Shown here: positions 25,861 through 34,466 of the stretch, piece by piece
Numbering within the stretch: position 1 is the stretch's first letter
Layout: every line of letters starts with the position of its first letter
Source: Arsenicibacter rosenii
Lineage (GTDB): Bacteria > Bacteroidota > Bacteroidia > Cytophagales > Spirosomataceae
NCBI RefSeq assembly: GCF_001870735.1
Contig: NZ_MORL01000029.1
Coordinates: 203 to 64,202 of the forward strand
Direction: 5' to 3'
DNA length: 64,000 bases
Translations under genes and position numbers: made by a program
The notes under the pieces: generated by a model
The model's input: the letters and a program-made list of their open reading frames with translations, nothing else
What the model was told of the DNA's origin: nothing
Database searches by the model: none

Positions 25861-27297
25861 ATGCAACGAATAACGGTAGCAAAAGGTGACGGTATCGGTC
25901 CCGAAATTATGGATGCCACGCTCTCAATCATTAAAGCCGCAGGGGCCCGGATTGAGATTGATGAAATTGAGATCGGTGAAAAAGTGTATCTGGCCGGCAA
26001 TACCTCAGGTATTGCCCGGGAGTCGTGGGACATTATCCGCAGAAACAAGGTTTTTCTGAAGGCACCAATCACAACCCCCCAGGGGGGCGGTTACAAAAGC
26101 CTTAATGTGACGACCCGCAAATTTCTGGGCCTTTATGCAAACATCCGGCCTTGTGTCAGTCTGCATCCGTTTGTGAAAACCAAACACCCGCAGATGGATA
26201 TCGTTATTGTGCGGGAAAACGAAGAAGATCTGTATGCGGGCATTGAACACCAGCAAACAGACGAAGTCGTGCAGTGTCTGAAGCTGATCAGCCGGCCGGG
26301 TTGCGAAAAAATTATCCGCTACGCCTTTGAGTATGCGGTCCGGTACGGCCGCCGTAAAGTGACCTGCTTTACGAAGGATAACATCATGAAACAGACCGAC
26401 GGCTTGTTTCATCAGGTATTTGACGAGATCGCCCAGGAATATCCGTCGATCGAAAACGAACACTGGATTATCGACATCGGCGCGGCAAAAATGGCCGATA
26501 CCCCCGAAGCGTTTGACGTGATCGTGATGCCGAACCTTTACGGCGATGTGCTGAGCGATGTTGCGGCGCAGATTGCCGGTTCGGTCGGGCTCGCCGGTTC
26601 GGCAAATATCGGGGAGGCCTGTGCCATGTTCGAAGCCATACACGGGTCTGCTCCGCGGCGGGCCGGGCAGAATATGGCCAATCCCTCGGGGCTGTTGCAG
26701 GGGGCCATTCAGATGCTTACCCATATCGGCCAGGCCGACGTTGCGGAGAAGGTACAGAATGCATGGCTCAAAACCATTGAGGACGGCATTCATACCTACG
26801 ACATCTACAAAGAAGGTGTCAGTACGCAAAAGGTTGGTACAAAGGAGTTTGCCGAAGCCGTCATCAATAACCTCGGCCAGAAACCCGCGCAGCTGAAAGC
26901 GGTGCACTACGGCAACGGCTCCACGCTGAATCTGCCGAAGTATGTACGTAAGCCGGCGAAGAAAAAAGAGCTGCAGGGCGTAGATGTTTTCGTGCACTGG
27001 AACGGGGAGGATGCAGCACAGCTCGCCGCCCTTGTCGAACAACTGAATACACCGGCCGCACAGCTGAGTATGATTACAAACCGGGGCATCAAAGTATACC
27101 CCGATGGATTCCCTGAAACGTTTTGCACCGACCACTGGCGCTGCCGGTTCAAGCCTGCCGAAGGGGAACAGCTTACGAAGCAGGACATTATCCGGTTGCT
27201 CCAGGCCGCCGACGAAAAACATATCGATGTCATCAAAACAGAAAACCTGTATGCTTTCGATGGTAAACCGGCTTTTTCACTTGGACAGGGTCAATAA
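25861..27297 (+). CDS. icd: NADP-dependent isocitrate dehydrogenase (Thermus/Rickettsia type)
   Basis: 478 residues. The core beta-decarboxylating dehydrogenase domain (about 1-335) shows KGDGIGPEIMDATL, the substrate loop SLNVTTRKFLGLYANIRP, IVRENEEDLYAGIEH, KDNIMKQTDGLF, MPNLYGDVLSDVAAQIAGS and EAIHGSAPRRAGQNMANP. The extra C-terminal domain of about 140 residues (ELQGVDVFVHWNGEDAAQLA, HWRCRFKP) is the one found in the long Thermus-type ICDs. It catalyses isocitrate to 2-oxoglutarate plus CO2 in the TCA cycle. It leads a probable operon with three small genes. Confidence 0.93.
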   Translation: MQRITVAKGDGIGPEIMDATLSIIKAAGARIEIDEIEIGEKVYLAGNTSGIARESWDIIRRNKVFLKAPITTPQGGGYKSLNVTTRKFLGLYANIRPCVSLHPFVKTKHPQMDIVIVRENEEDLYAGIEHQQTDEVVQCLKLISRPGCEKIIRYAFEYAVRYGRRKVTCFTKDNIMKQTDGLFHQVFDEIAQEYPSIENEHWIIDIGAAKMADTPEAFDVIVMPNLYGDVLSDVAAQIAGSVGLAGSANIGEACAMFEAIHGSAPRRAGQNMANPSGLLQGAIQMLTHIGQADVAEKVQNAWLKTIEDGIHTYDIYKEGVSTQKVGTKEFAEAVINNLGQKPAQLKAVHYGNGSTLNLPKYVRKPAKKKELQGVDVFVHWNGEDAAQLAALVEQLNTPAAQLSMITNRGIKVYPDGFPETFCTDHWRCRFKPAEGEQLTKQDIIRLLQAADEKHIDVIKTENLYAFDGKPAFSLGQGQ

Positions 27298-27310
27298 TCA
27301 CAGCGCGACA

Positions 27311-27553
27311 ATGAACATACAACTGATCAAAGGCGATTTTACGCCGACCGAAGCAATCGATATCCTGACTGGCATGGTCAACGTGAAAATAAAATTTCAC
27401 GAACGCAAAATCGCCGGAACAGACAGCGAAGAAGACATAAAAATGCGGGAGCGCAGAATCCGCCAGCTTCAGCAGTCGTTGCATGAAGCACGGCAACTGA
27501 TGCTGGCGAAAGAAAAGCACTGTACGCTTACGGCAGATATCCTGATTGGCTGA
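27311..27553 (+). CDS. Small conserved-looking cytosolic protein, unknown function
   Basis: 80 residues from ATG 27311, 13 nt after the icd stop. An N-terminal alpha/beta start (MNIQLIKGDFTPTEAIDILTGMVNVKIKFHERKI) is followed by a charged helix (SEEDIKMRERRIRQLQQSLHEARQLM) likely to form a coiled coil. The same region also lies in a longer frame starting inside icd, which was rejected. No domain recognised. Its position suggests a role linked to icd. Confidence 0.7.
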   Translation: MNIQLIKGDFTPTEAIDILTGMVNVKIKFHERKIAGTDSEEDIKMRERRIRQLQQSLHEARQLMLAKEKHCTLTADILIG

Positions 27554-27555
27554 TC

Positions 27556-27735
27556 ATGAAAAAAAAACTGCTCCCGTTGGGTTGTTTTCTGCCTTCATTA
27601 CTCTGTATGCTGCTGGTGTTTAAGACAGACGATCAACTGCTGGCTGGTGTTTTAAAGGGTATTTCCCTGCTGCTGCTATTGCTGACCATAAAGTATCTGA
27701 GACAGGGCGGTTTTACGGATAATACACCGCTATAG
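27556..27735 (+). CDS. Small two-helix membrane protein, unknown function
   Basis: 59 residues, ATG 27556 to TAG 27735, starting 2 nt after the stop of the previous gene. It begins MKKKLLPLGCFLPSLLCMLLVF and has a second hydrophobic stretch (GVLKGISLLLLLLTIKYL), so two membrane helices with a short loop are expected. No family recognised. Tight spacing supports translation as part of the icd operon. Confidence 0.55.
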   Translation: MKKKLLPLGCFLPSLLCMLLVFKTDDQLLAGVLKGISLLLLLLTIKYLRQGGFTDNTPL

Positions 27736-27792
27736 GTGGGCGGTGTCTGTCCGCTTACGGCACTTCTGATTGTAGATCGATGACCATGTTTT

Positions 27793-28317
27793 GTGATTAA
27801 GCTGTTTATGGTGAGTATGTTACATGAGAATGGCCGGCATGCTACGAAGAGCATGCCGGCCAACAGGATAGGTACGTCAGGTGCCAATAATCTTTTTTTA
27901 GTGTGCCCGTTCTGTCAGATCGAGAATTTTATTGTCAAAGAAACGGGGGCGGTATTTTTTCTGACGGCACCGGCCGCCATTTTCCATATTTACGACAATG
28001 ATTTTTTTGATCCTATTGACCGGTTGATCAGGGAGGAGAACATCAGTCACCTGTATGTGGTGGCAGATACGTCGTGTATGTTTGTACGGAACGTGCTGGA
28101 AAACCGGAATAAACGCGGAATCGCCTGCGAATCGCTGATCCGGGAGCTGGCAACTGATTATGACACCAATGAATCCCTCGCGGCCAAAGTCGTGACGCAG
28201 GAAATCCAGCTGCTGAGCCGGAAAAAGCTCTTTGCTGAGCGGATTGCTGCCGGAACGCTCTCCATGTACGCGCTGCTGACTAACAAATCGGATAACAGCA
28301 TTACCATCATTGCGTAA
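27793..28317 (+). CDS. Unknown protein with CPFC motif; start uncertain
   Basis: Up to 174 residues from GTG 27793. In-frame ATG 27808, 27817 and 27853 or GTG 27901 are alternatives. The conserved-looking part starts at VCPFCQIENFIVKETGAVFFL and continues with HLYVVADTSCMFVRNVLENRNKRGIACESLIREL, an alpha/beta pattern with four cysteines. No family recognised. A perfect 13-bp hairpin at 27831-27862 falls within the first 25 codons, which argues that the true start lies downstream of it. Last gene of the icd cluster; it converges on the FAD oxidoreductase gene. Confidence 0.65.
   Translation: MIKLFMVSMLHENGRHATKSMPANRIGTSGANNLFLVCPFCQIENFIVKETGAVFFLTAPAAIFHIYDNDFFDPIDRLIREENISHLYVVADTSCMFVRNVLENRNKRGIACESLIRELATDYDTNESLAAKVVTQEIQLLSRKKLFAERIAAGTLSMYALLTNKSDNSITIIA
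27831..27862 (+). repeat. 13-bp perfect hairpin at the 5' end of the CPFC gene
   Basis: TGGCCGGCATGCT pairs perfectly with AGCATGCCGGCCA around a 6-nt loop. A T7 run follows 30 nt later (27892 onwards), so it is either a terminator-like or attenuator structure after the 59-residue gene, or an operator in the leader of the next gene. Confidence 0.6.
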
Positions 28318-28333
28318 CAATCTGCATGGCTGT

Positions 28334-29689
28334 TTAGCTGAATAACCGGCTTAGCCAGTTTTTTGGGGCTGCGGGCACGGATACGGCCATTTCCGGAAAC
28401 ATTTCGTTGAAGCGGCTGACAATGGCCGGTTCGTGGCGCTGCACAAATTCAGGATCAAAATTGGTGTCGGCTATGTGCGCCATAACCTGTTGAACCGGAG
28501 CGCCGGTTTGGATCCATTGCTCCCAGATACCCTGCCGTTGCCGGATTCCGAACGTATGCATACCTGTTACGGCCCGCCGGTCATCGCCCGTAAAGACGAT
28601 CCGGAGCGCTTTGGCCTGTTCGGGATGTTGCCAGTAAAGGCTTTGCAGGCTGCCATCGGCAGGGAGTCTGGCCGGAACGAGCCCGTAGGTCTGGTATTCG
28701 ATGTCGAAGAATTTTGCGGAGTTGAAAAAAACGCCGGGCTGGTAAGCTGTCCGCTTGCCCAGAATGGTTTTGGCAACGGTTTCACCCATGATGCGGCCGG
28801 TATACCAGATCTGCTCAACGGCTTTCCGCCCGGTTGGCGGTGTGCGGTGCTGAACGCAGTCGCCGATGGCGTATACATCCGGTACGTTAGTTTCCAGAAA
28901 CGCGTTGACCAGAATTCCCCGGTCGGTGTCGATGCCTGTGCCGCGCAAGAGGCTGATCTGTGGCCGGACCCCAATGGCGATGCCGGCGAACTGGGCCGGA
29001 ATGAGGTCGCCGCGGGTTGTCCGGACGGAACTGATCCGCCCCGTTCCGTCGTCAATCAGTTCCGCGAGTTCGGTCGATAGACGGAGGTCAATGGTATGGT
29101 CACGGATATGCTGCGAGATCATTGCCGATTCGGCTTCGGGGAGCGTATGATTCCAGAAGCTGCTTTCCCGGACCAGAAACGTTACCTGAATACCCCGCGA
29201 CAGGAGCATTTCGGCCATCTCGATGCCGATCAGGCCACCACCGGCCACGACCGCCTGCCGGATGCCTTTGGTATCGGTGTCCATCTGTTCCAGATCCTGC
29301 AGACTGTACAGGCCCTGCACACCCGTCAGTTGCTGCCCTGCGTGGCCCGGTAGGCCGATCTCATTGGGGGTTGAGCCGAGCGCCAGCACCAGTACATCAT
29401 AGCGAATACGCCGCCCGTCTGTGAGTGTCAGATGCCGGCCACCGGTGTCGATCCGGTCAACGCGGGCATGGACCAGGTCAATCCGGTTTTTGGCCCAGAA
29501 CCAATCTTCGTAGGGCTTGGTATGCTGGTACTGCATGTGGCCCATGTAGATGTACATGAGTGCGGTACGGGAGAAAAAATGCTCCGTTTCAGACGAAATG
29601 ACCGTGATGGAGTCAGCACTGTGTTTGCGGATTTCGCGGGCGGCGGTGATGCCCGAAATGCCGTTGCCGATGATGACGATTGAGCGCAT
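28334..29689 (-). CDS. FAD/NAD(P)-dependent pyridine nucleotide oxidoreductase
   Basis: 451 residues, cytosolic. N-terminal FAD dinucleotide fold: SIVIIGNGISGITAAREIRK. The second, NAD(P)-binding fold is AVVAGGGLIGIEMAEMLLSRG, and the FAD-binding segment near the C-terminal part is VPDVYAIGDCVQ. The layout matches rubredoxin/ferredoxin reductases and the NirB N-terminal module, and it has no redox CxxC. Probably passes electrons from NAD(P)H to a small iron-sulfur partner; the partner is not identified. Converges on the icd cluster with 16 nt between stops. Confidence 0.9.
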   Translation of the reverse strand: MRSIVIIGNGISGITAAREIRKHSADSITVISSETEHFFSRTALMYIYMGHMQYQHTKPYEDWFWAKNRIDLVHARVDRIDTGGRHLTLTDGRRIRYDVLVLALGSTPNEIGLPGHAGQQLTGVQGLYSLQDLEQMDTDTKGIRQAVVAGGGLIGIEMAEMLLSRGIQVTFLVRESSFWNHTLPEAESAMISQHIRDHTIDLRLSTELAELIDDGTGRISSVRTTRGDLIPAQFAGIAIGVRPQISLLRGTGIDTDRGILVNAFLETNVPDVYAIGDCVQHRTPPTGRKAVEQIWYTGRIMGETVAKTILGKRTAYQPGVFFNSAKFFDIEYQTYGLVPARLPADGSLQSLYWQHPEQAKALRIVFTGDDRRAVTGMHTFGIRQRQGIWEQWIQTGAPVQQVMAHIADTNFDPEFVQRHEPAIVSRFNEMFPEMAVSVPAAPKNWLSRLFS

Positions 29690-29720
29690 AGCAAAGCCGG
29701 ATAGGGTGTAAATATAGACG

Positions 29721-29755
29721 AAAAGAGCCGTCTGATTGTTTCAGACGGCTCTTTT
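29721..29755 (-). terminator. Strong intrinsic terminator after the DUF1501 gene
   Basis: 15-bp perfect stem (29721-29735 with 29741-29755) and a 5-nt loop, ending in TTTT on the minus strand and starting with AAAA. It lies 19 nt past the DUF1501 stop and isolates it from the FAD oxidoreductase gene. Confidence 0.92.
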
Positions 29756-29773
29756 CAATAGATCAAATTTAAT

Positions 29774-31336
29774 CTAGCGCGTTACCAGCAGGCGTTTGCT
29801 GATCCGTTGCTGATCCGTTTCGACATGAATGATGTAAGTACCCATCGGCAGGTCGCGGACCGTCAGCTGAAACTGATCGGCCGACAGGCGGCGGGTCGGC
29901 ACGCGCTGCCACTGGCCGGCAGAATTCAGGACATCGACCGTATGGACCTCGCCCCGTAATACATCGGATTGCAGGAACACTTCGCTCGACGCCGGATTCG
30001 GATAGAGCCGGAAGTCGGCGACCGGGTCTTCGGTACCCAGATAAAGCTGCTGGAAAATCGGCAGCAGCTGAAAACTCTGTTGCAGTACACTCGTCACGGT
30101 TGATGTTGTTTCGCCCAGCCAGTCGGTCAGCAGTGTGGCATAAATCTGCCGGAAGTCATACTGCATTTTCAGGTTCCCGTTGTCGAGATCGGACAGGTTC
30201 GGGGTTTTCCCGATAAACTGTGTTTTCACGCCTTTGCCAAATACAAACACCGGAGCGGCCGTGCCGTGGTCGGTGCCGATGCTGCCATTCGACGCCACCC
30301 GCCGCCCGAACTCCGAGAACGTCATGCCGGCCACACGGTCTTCGGTACCCTGGGCTTTCAGGTCGTCCATAAAGGCCTTAATGCCGTCGGATACCTGTTT
30401 AAGCAGGGTTGCATGCGTGCCGGTAGTGGTATCGGTAGCGGTTGTCTGACTGGCATGGGTATCAAAACCGCCCAGTGAGACATAATAGACCTTCGTGCGT
30501 GAACCCCCGTGAATCAGCCGCGCCACAATTTTGAGCTGGTCGGCCAGGCTGTTGCTGGTTGGGTACGTGACGAGGTTTTTGCCCTTTGTGGCCGCCGCTT
30601 TGAGCTGAGCGGCATACTGGACCGACGATACCTGTTGTTGCCGGATAAACGTAAGGTTGCGGCCGGCAGGGGTATTCGTACCGGTGCCGGGATCCTGTAC
30701 GGCTTTGTCGCCTACCAGCGCGGCAAAGGTATCGGGGTTCTGAATCGCAATCGCCATCGACTGGCTGGGGCCTAACAGTGCCGTTGACGCAATGGCGCTG
30801 ATTTGTACCGCCAGCGGGTCGGGCATGCTCGGGCTCGGGTATTTGTCGGGATAGCCCGGATATTCGGTATTCAGGTAACGTCCCAGCCATCCGGTTGTCA
30901 GGGTCTGGTTGGCGTTGGCACCGGTAAACCAGATGTCGCTGGCACGGAAGTGTGAAAAGTTGGGCGACGGGTACGAAACACCCTGCACAATCGACAGCTT
31001 ACCGTCGTTGGCCAGGGTTTGCAGGCCGGTCATGGCCGGATGCAGGCCCGTGGTCAGCGTATTATATAGCTTCAGTGCTTTGGTTTCGGGAATGGCAATG
31101 TTCGACCGTAGCGAGGTGTATTTGCTCATCTGGTCGAGTGGCAGTACCATGTTAATGCCGTCGTTTCCGCCGTTGAGCTGGATCATGACCAGTACGCGGT
31201 CGTTCACATCGGCCAGTTTAGCCAATGCCTGGACAAAGGCCGATTCCTGTCCGAACGCGCGCGCACCGTAGCCATCAAAAAGCACCGGAAGCATCATGCC
31301 GGCGGCGGCCTGTTTTAGAAAATGACGACGTTTCAT
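29774..31336 (-). CDS. DUF1501 protein with T9SS C-terminal sorting domain
   Basis: 520 residues from ATG 31336 (MKRRHFLKQAAAGMMLPVLF, a twin-arginine-like signal). The longer frame overlaps the upstream gene and was rejected. DUF1501 motifs: VLVMIQLNGGNDGINMVLPL, LSIVQGVSYPSPNFSHFRASDIWFTG, and VYYVSLGGFDTHASQ. The last 85 residues form a type A T9SS sorting domain (DFRLYPNPASSEVFLQSD, LPMGTYIIHVETDQQRISKRLLV), which implies export through the outer membrane. A sulfatase-like alkaline-phosphatase fold is known for this family, but its activity is uncharacterised. The start shares ATGA with the DUF1800 stop. Confidence 0.92.
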   Translation of the reverse strand: MKRRHFLKQAAAGMMLPVLFDGYGARAFGQESAFVQALAKLADVNDRVLVMIQLNGGNDGINMVLPLDQMSKYTSLRSNIAIPETKALKLYNTLTTGLHPAMTGLQTLANDGKLSIVQGVSYPSPNFSHFRASDIWFTGANANQTLTTGWLGRYLNTEYPGYPDKYPSPSMPDPLAVQISAIASTALLGPSQSMAIAIQNPDTFAALVGDKAVQDPGTGTNTPAGRNLTFIRQQQVSSVQYAAQLKAAATKGKNLVTYPTSNSLADQLKIVARLIHGGSRTKVYYVSLGGFDTHASQTTATDTTTGTHATLLKQVSDGIKAFMDDLKAQGTEDRVAGMTFSEFGRRVASNGSIGTDHGTAAPVFVFGKGVKTQFIGKTPNLSDLDNGNLKMQYDFRQIYATLLTDWLGETTSTVTSVLQQSFQLLPIFQQLYLGTEDPVADFRLYPNPASSEVFLQSDVLRGEVHTVDVLNSAGQWQRVPTRRLSADQFQLTVRDLPMGTYIIHVETDQQRISKRLLVTR

Positions 31337-32886
31337 AGAAGTTGGAATTCGGCCATGCGGAGTAGGTACAGAAATAAATTCGTAAGCTTCATTTTCACGA
31401 CCGTACGTTTGGCCGCAATGTTGTTCTGCGTGGCGTCTACCCAGTCGCCCGGCCATTCGTAGCGCGGCAATCCGGCCAGCAGCACCGTATCCACCAGAAA
31501 ATCCTTTTGTGCGTTGGTGAGTGCGGCCGCGAAGAGCTGGCCCGTCAGATCGTCGACCAGTTTAAAGGCATCCGAAGGATCGGGCAAGGATTTAGCTACC
31601 TCAACCGGGTCAAACGTATAGGCTTTACCGTTTACTTTTATCAGGCCGTTCACCAACTGATCGGTAAAATAGGCCCGTAAGGCCAGTGTGCTGGCCGAAA
31701 TCCATGCCTGGTAGTAACCGGTATCATAATAAGCCTCCCAGCCAAAAACCGTTGGCTGGTCCATCAGATTTTGCTGCTGCTCGCGGGCGCGGGTCAGCAG
31801 GTAATTGGTAAATGTGTAGAAGTTGGTCGTGTCTTTGACCGGGTCGGGCGGGGTAACCTTAAACCAGCGCAGAGCCCCTACAATCAGATCAACCGGCGAC
31901 TTAATAATGGCACCTGTCAGGGTATCTTCGTAAAAATGGCTGCTGGTAAACAGGGCCGTCAATACCGGCTTGATCTGGTAATTGCTATCGCGGAAAATTT
32001 TGGCCAGGGGCTCAATGTAATTTTTCTCTATATCGGCCGTAATGTCGGAACTGACAAACCAGATGTAGAGTTTCCGGACGATAAAACGTGCCGTTTCTGC
32101 CTGAGCCAGAATCATTTTGATCAGGTCGGCGATTTCTTCATCGCCCGCCGTAGCTGTAGTCCGGCCTTTAATGAGTACGGAGCCATACAGTTCCGAAAAG
32201 GCTTTGTCGAGCGTATCGTGCTGCGCAATCCGGAACGTCGAACCAATCGTCGGAATGGTTGTGTTGCGGTAGCCGGTATCAGTCCAGCCTGTCAGAACAC
32301 GGGCGGCGGCCTTCACGTCGGCTTCGGTATAATTGCCCTTGCCGAGGCCGATAGTAAACAGTTCCTGTAATTCACGGGCATAGTTTTCGTTGGCTTTGCC
32401 CTGTGTATTCTGGTTGCCGTTCAGATACCGGAGCATCGACGGATCTTTGGTGACCGCAATCACAAAGTCGGAGAAATTACCGAGTGCATGTTGCCGGAGC
32501 AGCATGTTGTAACGGTACATAAACCGGCTGTCGTTGACCTCGGCGAAGGTTGTAACAAAATGATTTTGCCAGAACAAGACCATTTTTTCCTGTACCGATG
32601 TCCCTTCGCTGATCATCAGGTTCAACCACCAGCCTTTGAGCCAGTTCTGGTGGTTGCCCTGCGATGCTTCTACGAAGGGTTTATCGGTGTAGGTCTGCCC
32701 CGTTGTGGCGTCGAGGGGAGGGGCAGGTACCGGCTGATCGGCCAGCAACGTCGTTACGGCGGTTGCCGGTTTCATACCGGTAAAGGTCTTGACCTGCTCA
32801 GGCGTTGGCCCGGGCGTTGCCCGTCTGAGCAGGTGTGCCGCCTGCGCAGCGGTCAGTGGCTGGGTAATCGGAGTTAGCCAGGGCAT
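31333..32886 (-). CDS. DUF1800 family protein
   Basis: 517 residues. The family hallmark near the N-terminus, AAHLLRRATPGPTPEQV, is followed by MVLFWQNHFVTTF, NENYARELQELFTIGLGKGNYTEADVKAAARVLTGWT and a helical C-terminal part. The protein is always found next to DUF1501 proteins in Bacteroidota and Planctomycetes, as here (4-nt overlap). No signal peptide is evident in the first 30 residues. The function of the pair is unknown; secretion or maturation partnership is inference. Confidence 0.92.
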   Translation of the reverse strand: MPWLTPITQPLTAAQAAHLLRRATPGPTPEQVKTFTGMKPATAVTTLLADQPVPAPPLDATTGQTYTDKPFVEASQGNHQNWLKGWWLNLMISEGTSVQEKMVLFWQNHFVTTFAEVNDSRFMYRYNMLLRQHALGNFSDFVIAVTKDPSMLRYLNGNQNTQGKANENYARELQELFTIGLGKGNYTEADVKAAARVLTGWTDTGYRNTTIPTIGSTFRIAQHDTLDKAFSELYGSVLIKGRTTATAGDEEIADLIKMILAQAETARFIVRKLYIWFVSSDITADIEKNYIEPLAKIFRDSNYQIKPVLTALFTSSHFYEDTLTGAIIKSPVDLIVGALRWFKVTPPDPVKDTTNFYTFTNYLLTRAREQQQNLMDQPTVFGWEAYYDTGYYQAWISASTLALRAYFTDQLVNGLIKVNGKAYTFDPVEVAKSLPDPSDAFKLVDDLTGQLFAAALTNAQKDFLVDTVLLAGLPRYEWPGDWVDATQNNIAAKRTVVKMKLTNLFLYLLRMAEFQLL

Positions 32887-33122
32887 ATGGTTTCATTAGC
32901 TGTCGGAACGAAAACCTTTCTTTCCGGTTTGTAGGGTCGGACAGAAATTTTCATCGAACCGTTGCATGCTGATTGATAAGATTTTTGATTTATACGTGGT
33001 TAGTGATTAACTAAATAAAAGAACCAGTATAAACTACTCATTAACAAGTAATACATAGTGTTCTAATACTACGTTAAGTTAATAAATCAAATTATGAATT
33101 GCTTATTAAATTGTTCTTAAAA

Positions 33123-33157
33123 GCACAAAGCCCTGTCAGGGCGACAGGGCTTTGTGC
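33123..33157 (-). terminator. Terminator after the coiled-coil gene
   Basis: 15-bp perfect stem (GCACAAAGCCCTGTC and its complement) with a 5-nt loop, followed by TTTT on the minus strand. It lies 24 nt past the stop of the 150-residue coiled-coil gene. The remaining 32887-33122 is AT-rich and shows no gene. Confidence 0.88.
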
Positions 33158-33180
33158 GGAACCGGATAATTGGTTAGCGG

Positions 33181-33633
33181 CTAGAACAGCTTATTCCAGG
33201 CGTCTTTGGCTTTTTCTTTCAGCTCGTCAAACTGCTCCGATGCTTCGGCCTTCAGCTCATCGAACTTCTTCTCGGCAGCTTCCAGGGTTTCGGCGGCTTC
33301 GGCTTTCAGTTCGCTTAATTTTTCGGCGGCGTCTTCTTTAAACTCCGACAGTTCTTCACCGGCTTCGGCTTTCAGGCTATCGAATTTGGCCGAGGCTGTG
33401 GCCGCGACTTCGCCCGCTTCAGCCTTAAGTTCGGCAAGCTTTGCCGATGCCTGGGTTTTCAGTCCGTCGACATCGACCTCCGCCGCCATTTCATTCACTT
33501 TGTTAACAACCTGGTCTTTCAGTTCACCGAGCTTCTCCGAAGCAGCATTGATCTGGGCACCGGCTTCTGATTTCAGGGCGTCAATTTTATCGGAAACAGT
33601 CTCTTTGGCTTCGTTTTTTGCGTTCTCTTCCAT
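33181..33633 (-). CDS. LEA/apolipoprotein-like acidic coiled-coil protein
   Basis: 150 residues with no signal peptide or membrane helix. Almost entirely built of 11-residue-type repeats rich in A, E and K: KLAELKAEAGE, KFDSLKAEAGE, KLSELKAEAAE, KFDELKAEASE, QFDELKEKAKD. Such composition is seen in late-embryogenesis-abundant (LEA group 3) proteins and apolipoprotein-like helices, which bind membranes or protect proteins during water or cold stress. The closing KAKDAWNKLF is amphipathic. Stands alone with its own terminator; the stress role is inference. Confidence 0.8.
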   Translation of the reverse strand: MEENAKNEAKETVSDKIDALKSEAGAQINAASEKLGELKDQVVNKVNEMAAEVDVDGLKTQASAKLAELKAEAGEVAATASAKFDSLKAEAGEELSEFKEDAAEKLSELKAEAAETLEAAEKKFDELKAEASEQFDELKEKAKDAWNKLF

Positions 33634-33716
33634 GTGTCAGAATGGTTAGTAATAAGCCTGTAAGTTAGATGGTCTTGCTGACTTTTTCAATGACTTCGGG
33701 CATACCGTTTGCTAAC

Positions 33717-34283
33717 TTATCCAATCCGGCGTATAATCAGATTACTGACGAGCTCAAAAAGCATTTTCGGCTTTAAGGTCCGCCAGTTACCGACCTGAAG
33801 CGTACCCCCGAAATTGATGTAATAGTCGAGGTGGTATTTCTTCCATTCACGCTCAATAAACTCCGGTACGTTGATGGCCGCGATCCAGCCTTCTTCCACA
33901 TCGTCGAACCACTCTTCGTAGTAGCTGTCATCGGAGCCGTGGAAGTTGAGGAGATTCTCTGTCACGAGCAGGTAATGGTTGATTCCCTCTTCATTGAGCA
34001 GGTCGACCACCTGGCGTTTCAGGTACATGATGTCGTTATGGAGCGTGTCGTTCCATTCGCCAAACAGCTCAATGATGGCATACCGGCGTTCATAATCCAC
34101 AAACAGGATTTTGCAATAGAGCGTTTCGGAGCCGATTTCATCCCAGAGCGGATGAATGTAATAGCCATAGATGGTGTTTTCGTACTGATTCAGATTATAC
34201 TCCCGTCCGTAAAAGGGAGAGCGCTCGTCATCGGCCGAGACGTAATATTTTTCCCAACCGTAGTAAGGTTCGATGTCTTGCAT
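33717..34283 (-). CDS. Unknown acidic, aromatic-rich protein
   Basis: 188 residues from ATG 34283 (MQDIEPYYGWEKYYVSADDE). The longer frame from 34397 adds a basic non-conserved leader with repeats and was rejected. Rich in Y, W, D and E, for example YNLNQYENTIYGYYIHPLWDEI and GSDDSYYEEWFDDVEEGW. No signal peptide. No family recognised. Between 34284 and 34466 there is only a stretch with several loose copies of GGTGAAAGAGC. Confidence 0.75.
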   Translation of the reverse strand: MQDIEPYYGWEKYYVSADDERSPFYGREYNLNQYENTIYGYYIHPLWDEIGSETLYCKILFVDYERRYAIIELFGEWNDTLHNDIMYLKRQVVDLLNEEGINHYLLVTENLLNFHGSDDSYYEEWFDDVEEGWIAAINVPEFIEREWKKYHLDYYINFGGTLQVGNWRTLKPKMLFELVSNLIIRRIG

Positions 34284-34466
34284 GGGGTAAAGAGCGGTCT
34301 GCTGCCGCGGTGAAAGAGCAAAAGAATGAAAGAGCAATCGGCGCAGTCCGGCCGCCCCACGGTGAAGGAGCGGGCCGCTGCTACGGTAAAAGAACAAACA
34401 GGACTTTTGTTGCTCATACGCCCTGATAACACCGGAAACCCGGAATTGGTTGGCTTTAAGCAGACC

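Noticed and set aside
26005-27222. 405-codon minus-strand ORF opposite icd
   Set aside because: Fully antisense to a clear isocitrate dehydrogenase; no domain visible.
34284-34466. Loose repeats of GGTGAAAGAGC, possible CRISPR or tandem array
   Set aside because: Only about four diverged 10-11 bp copies at irregular spacing, with no spacer pattern and no cas genes.
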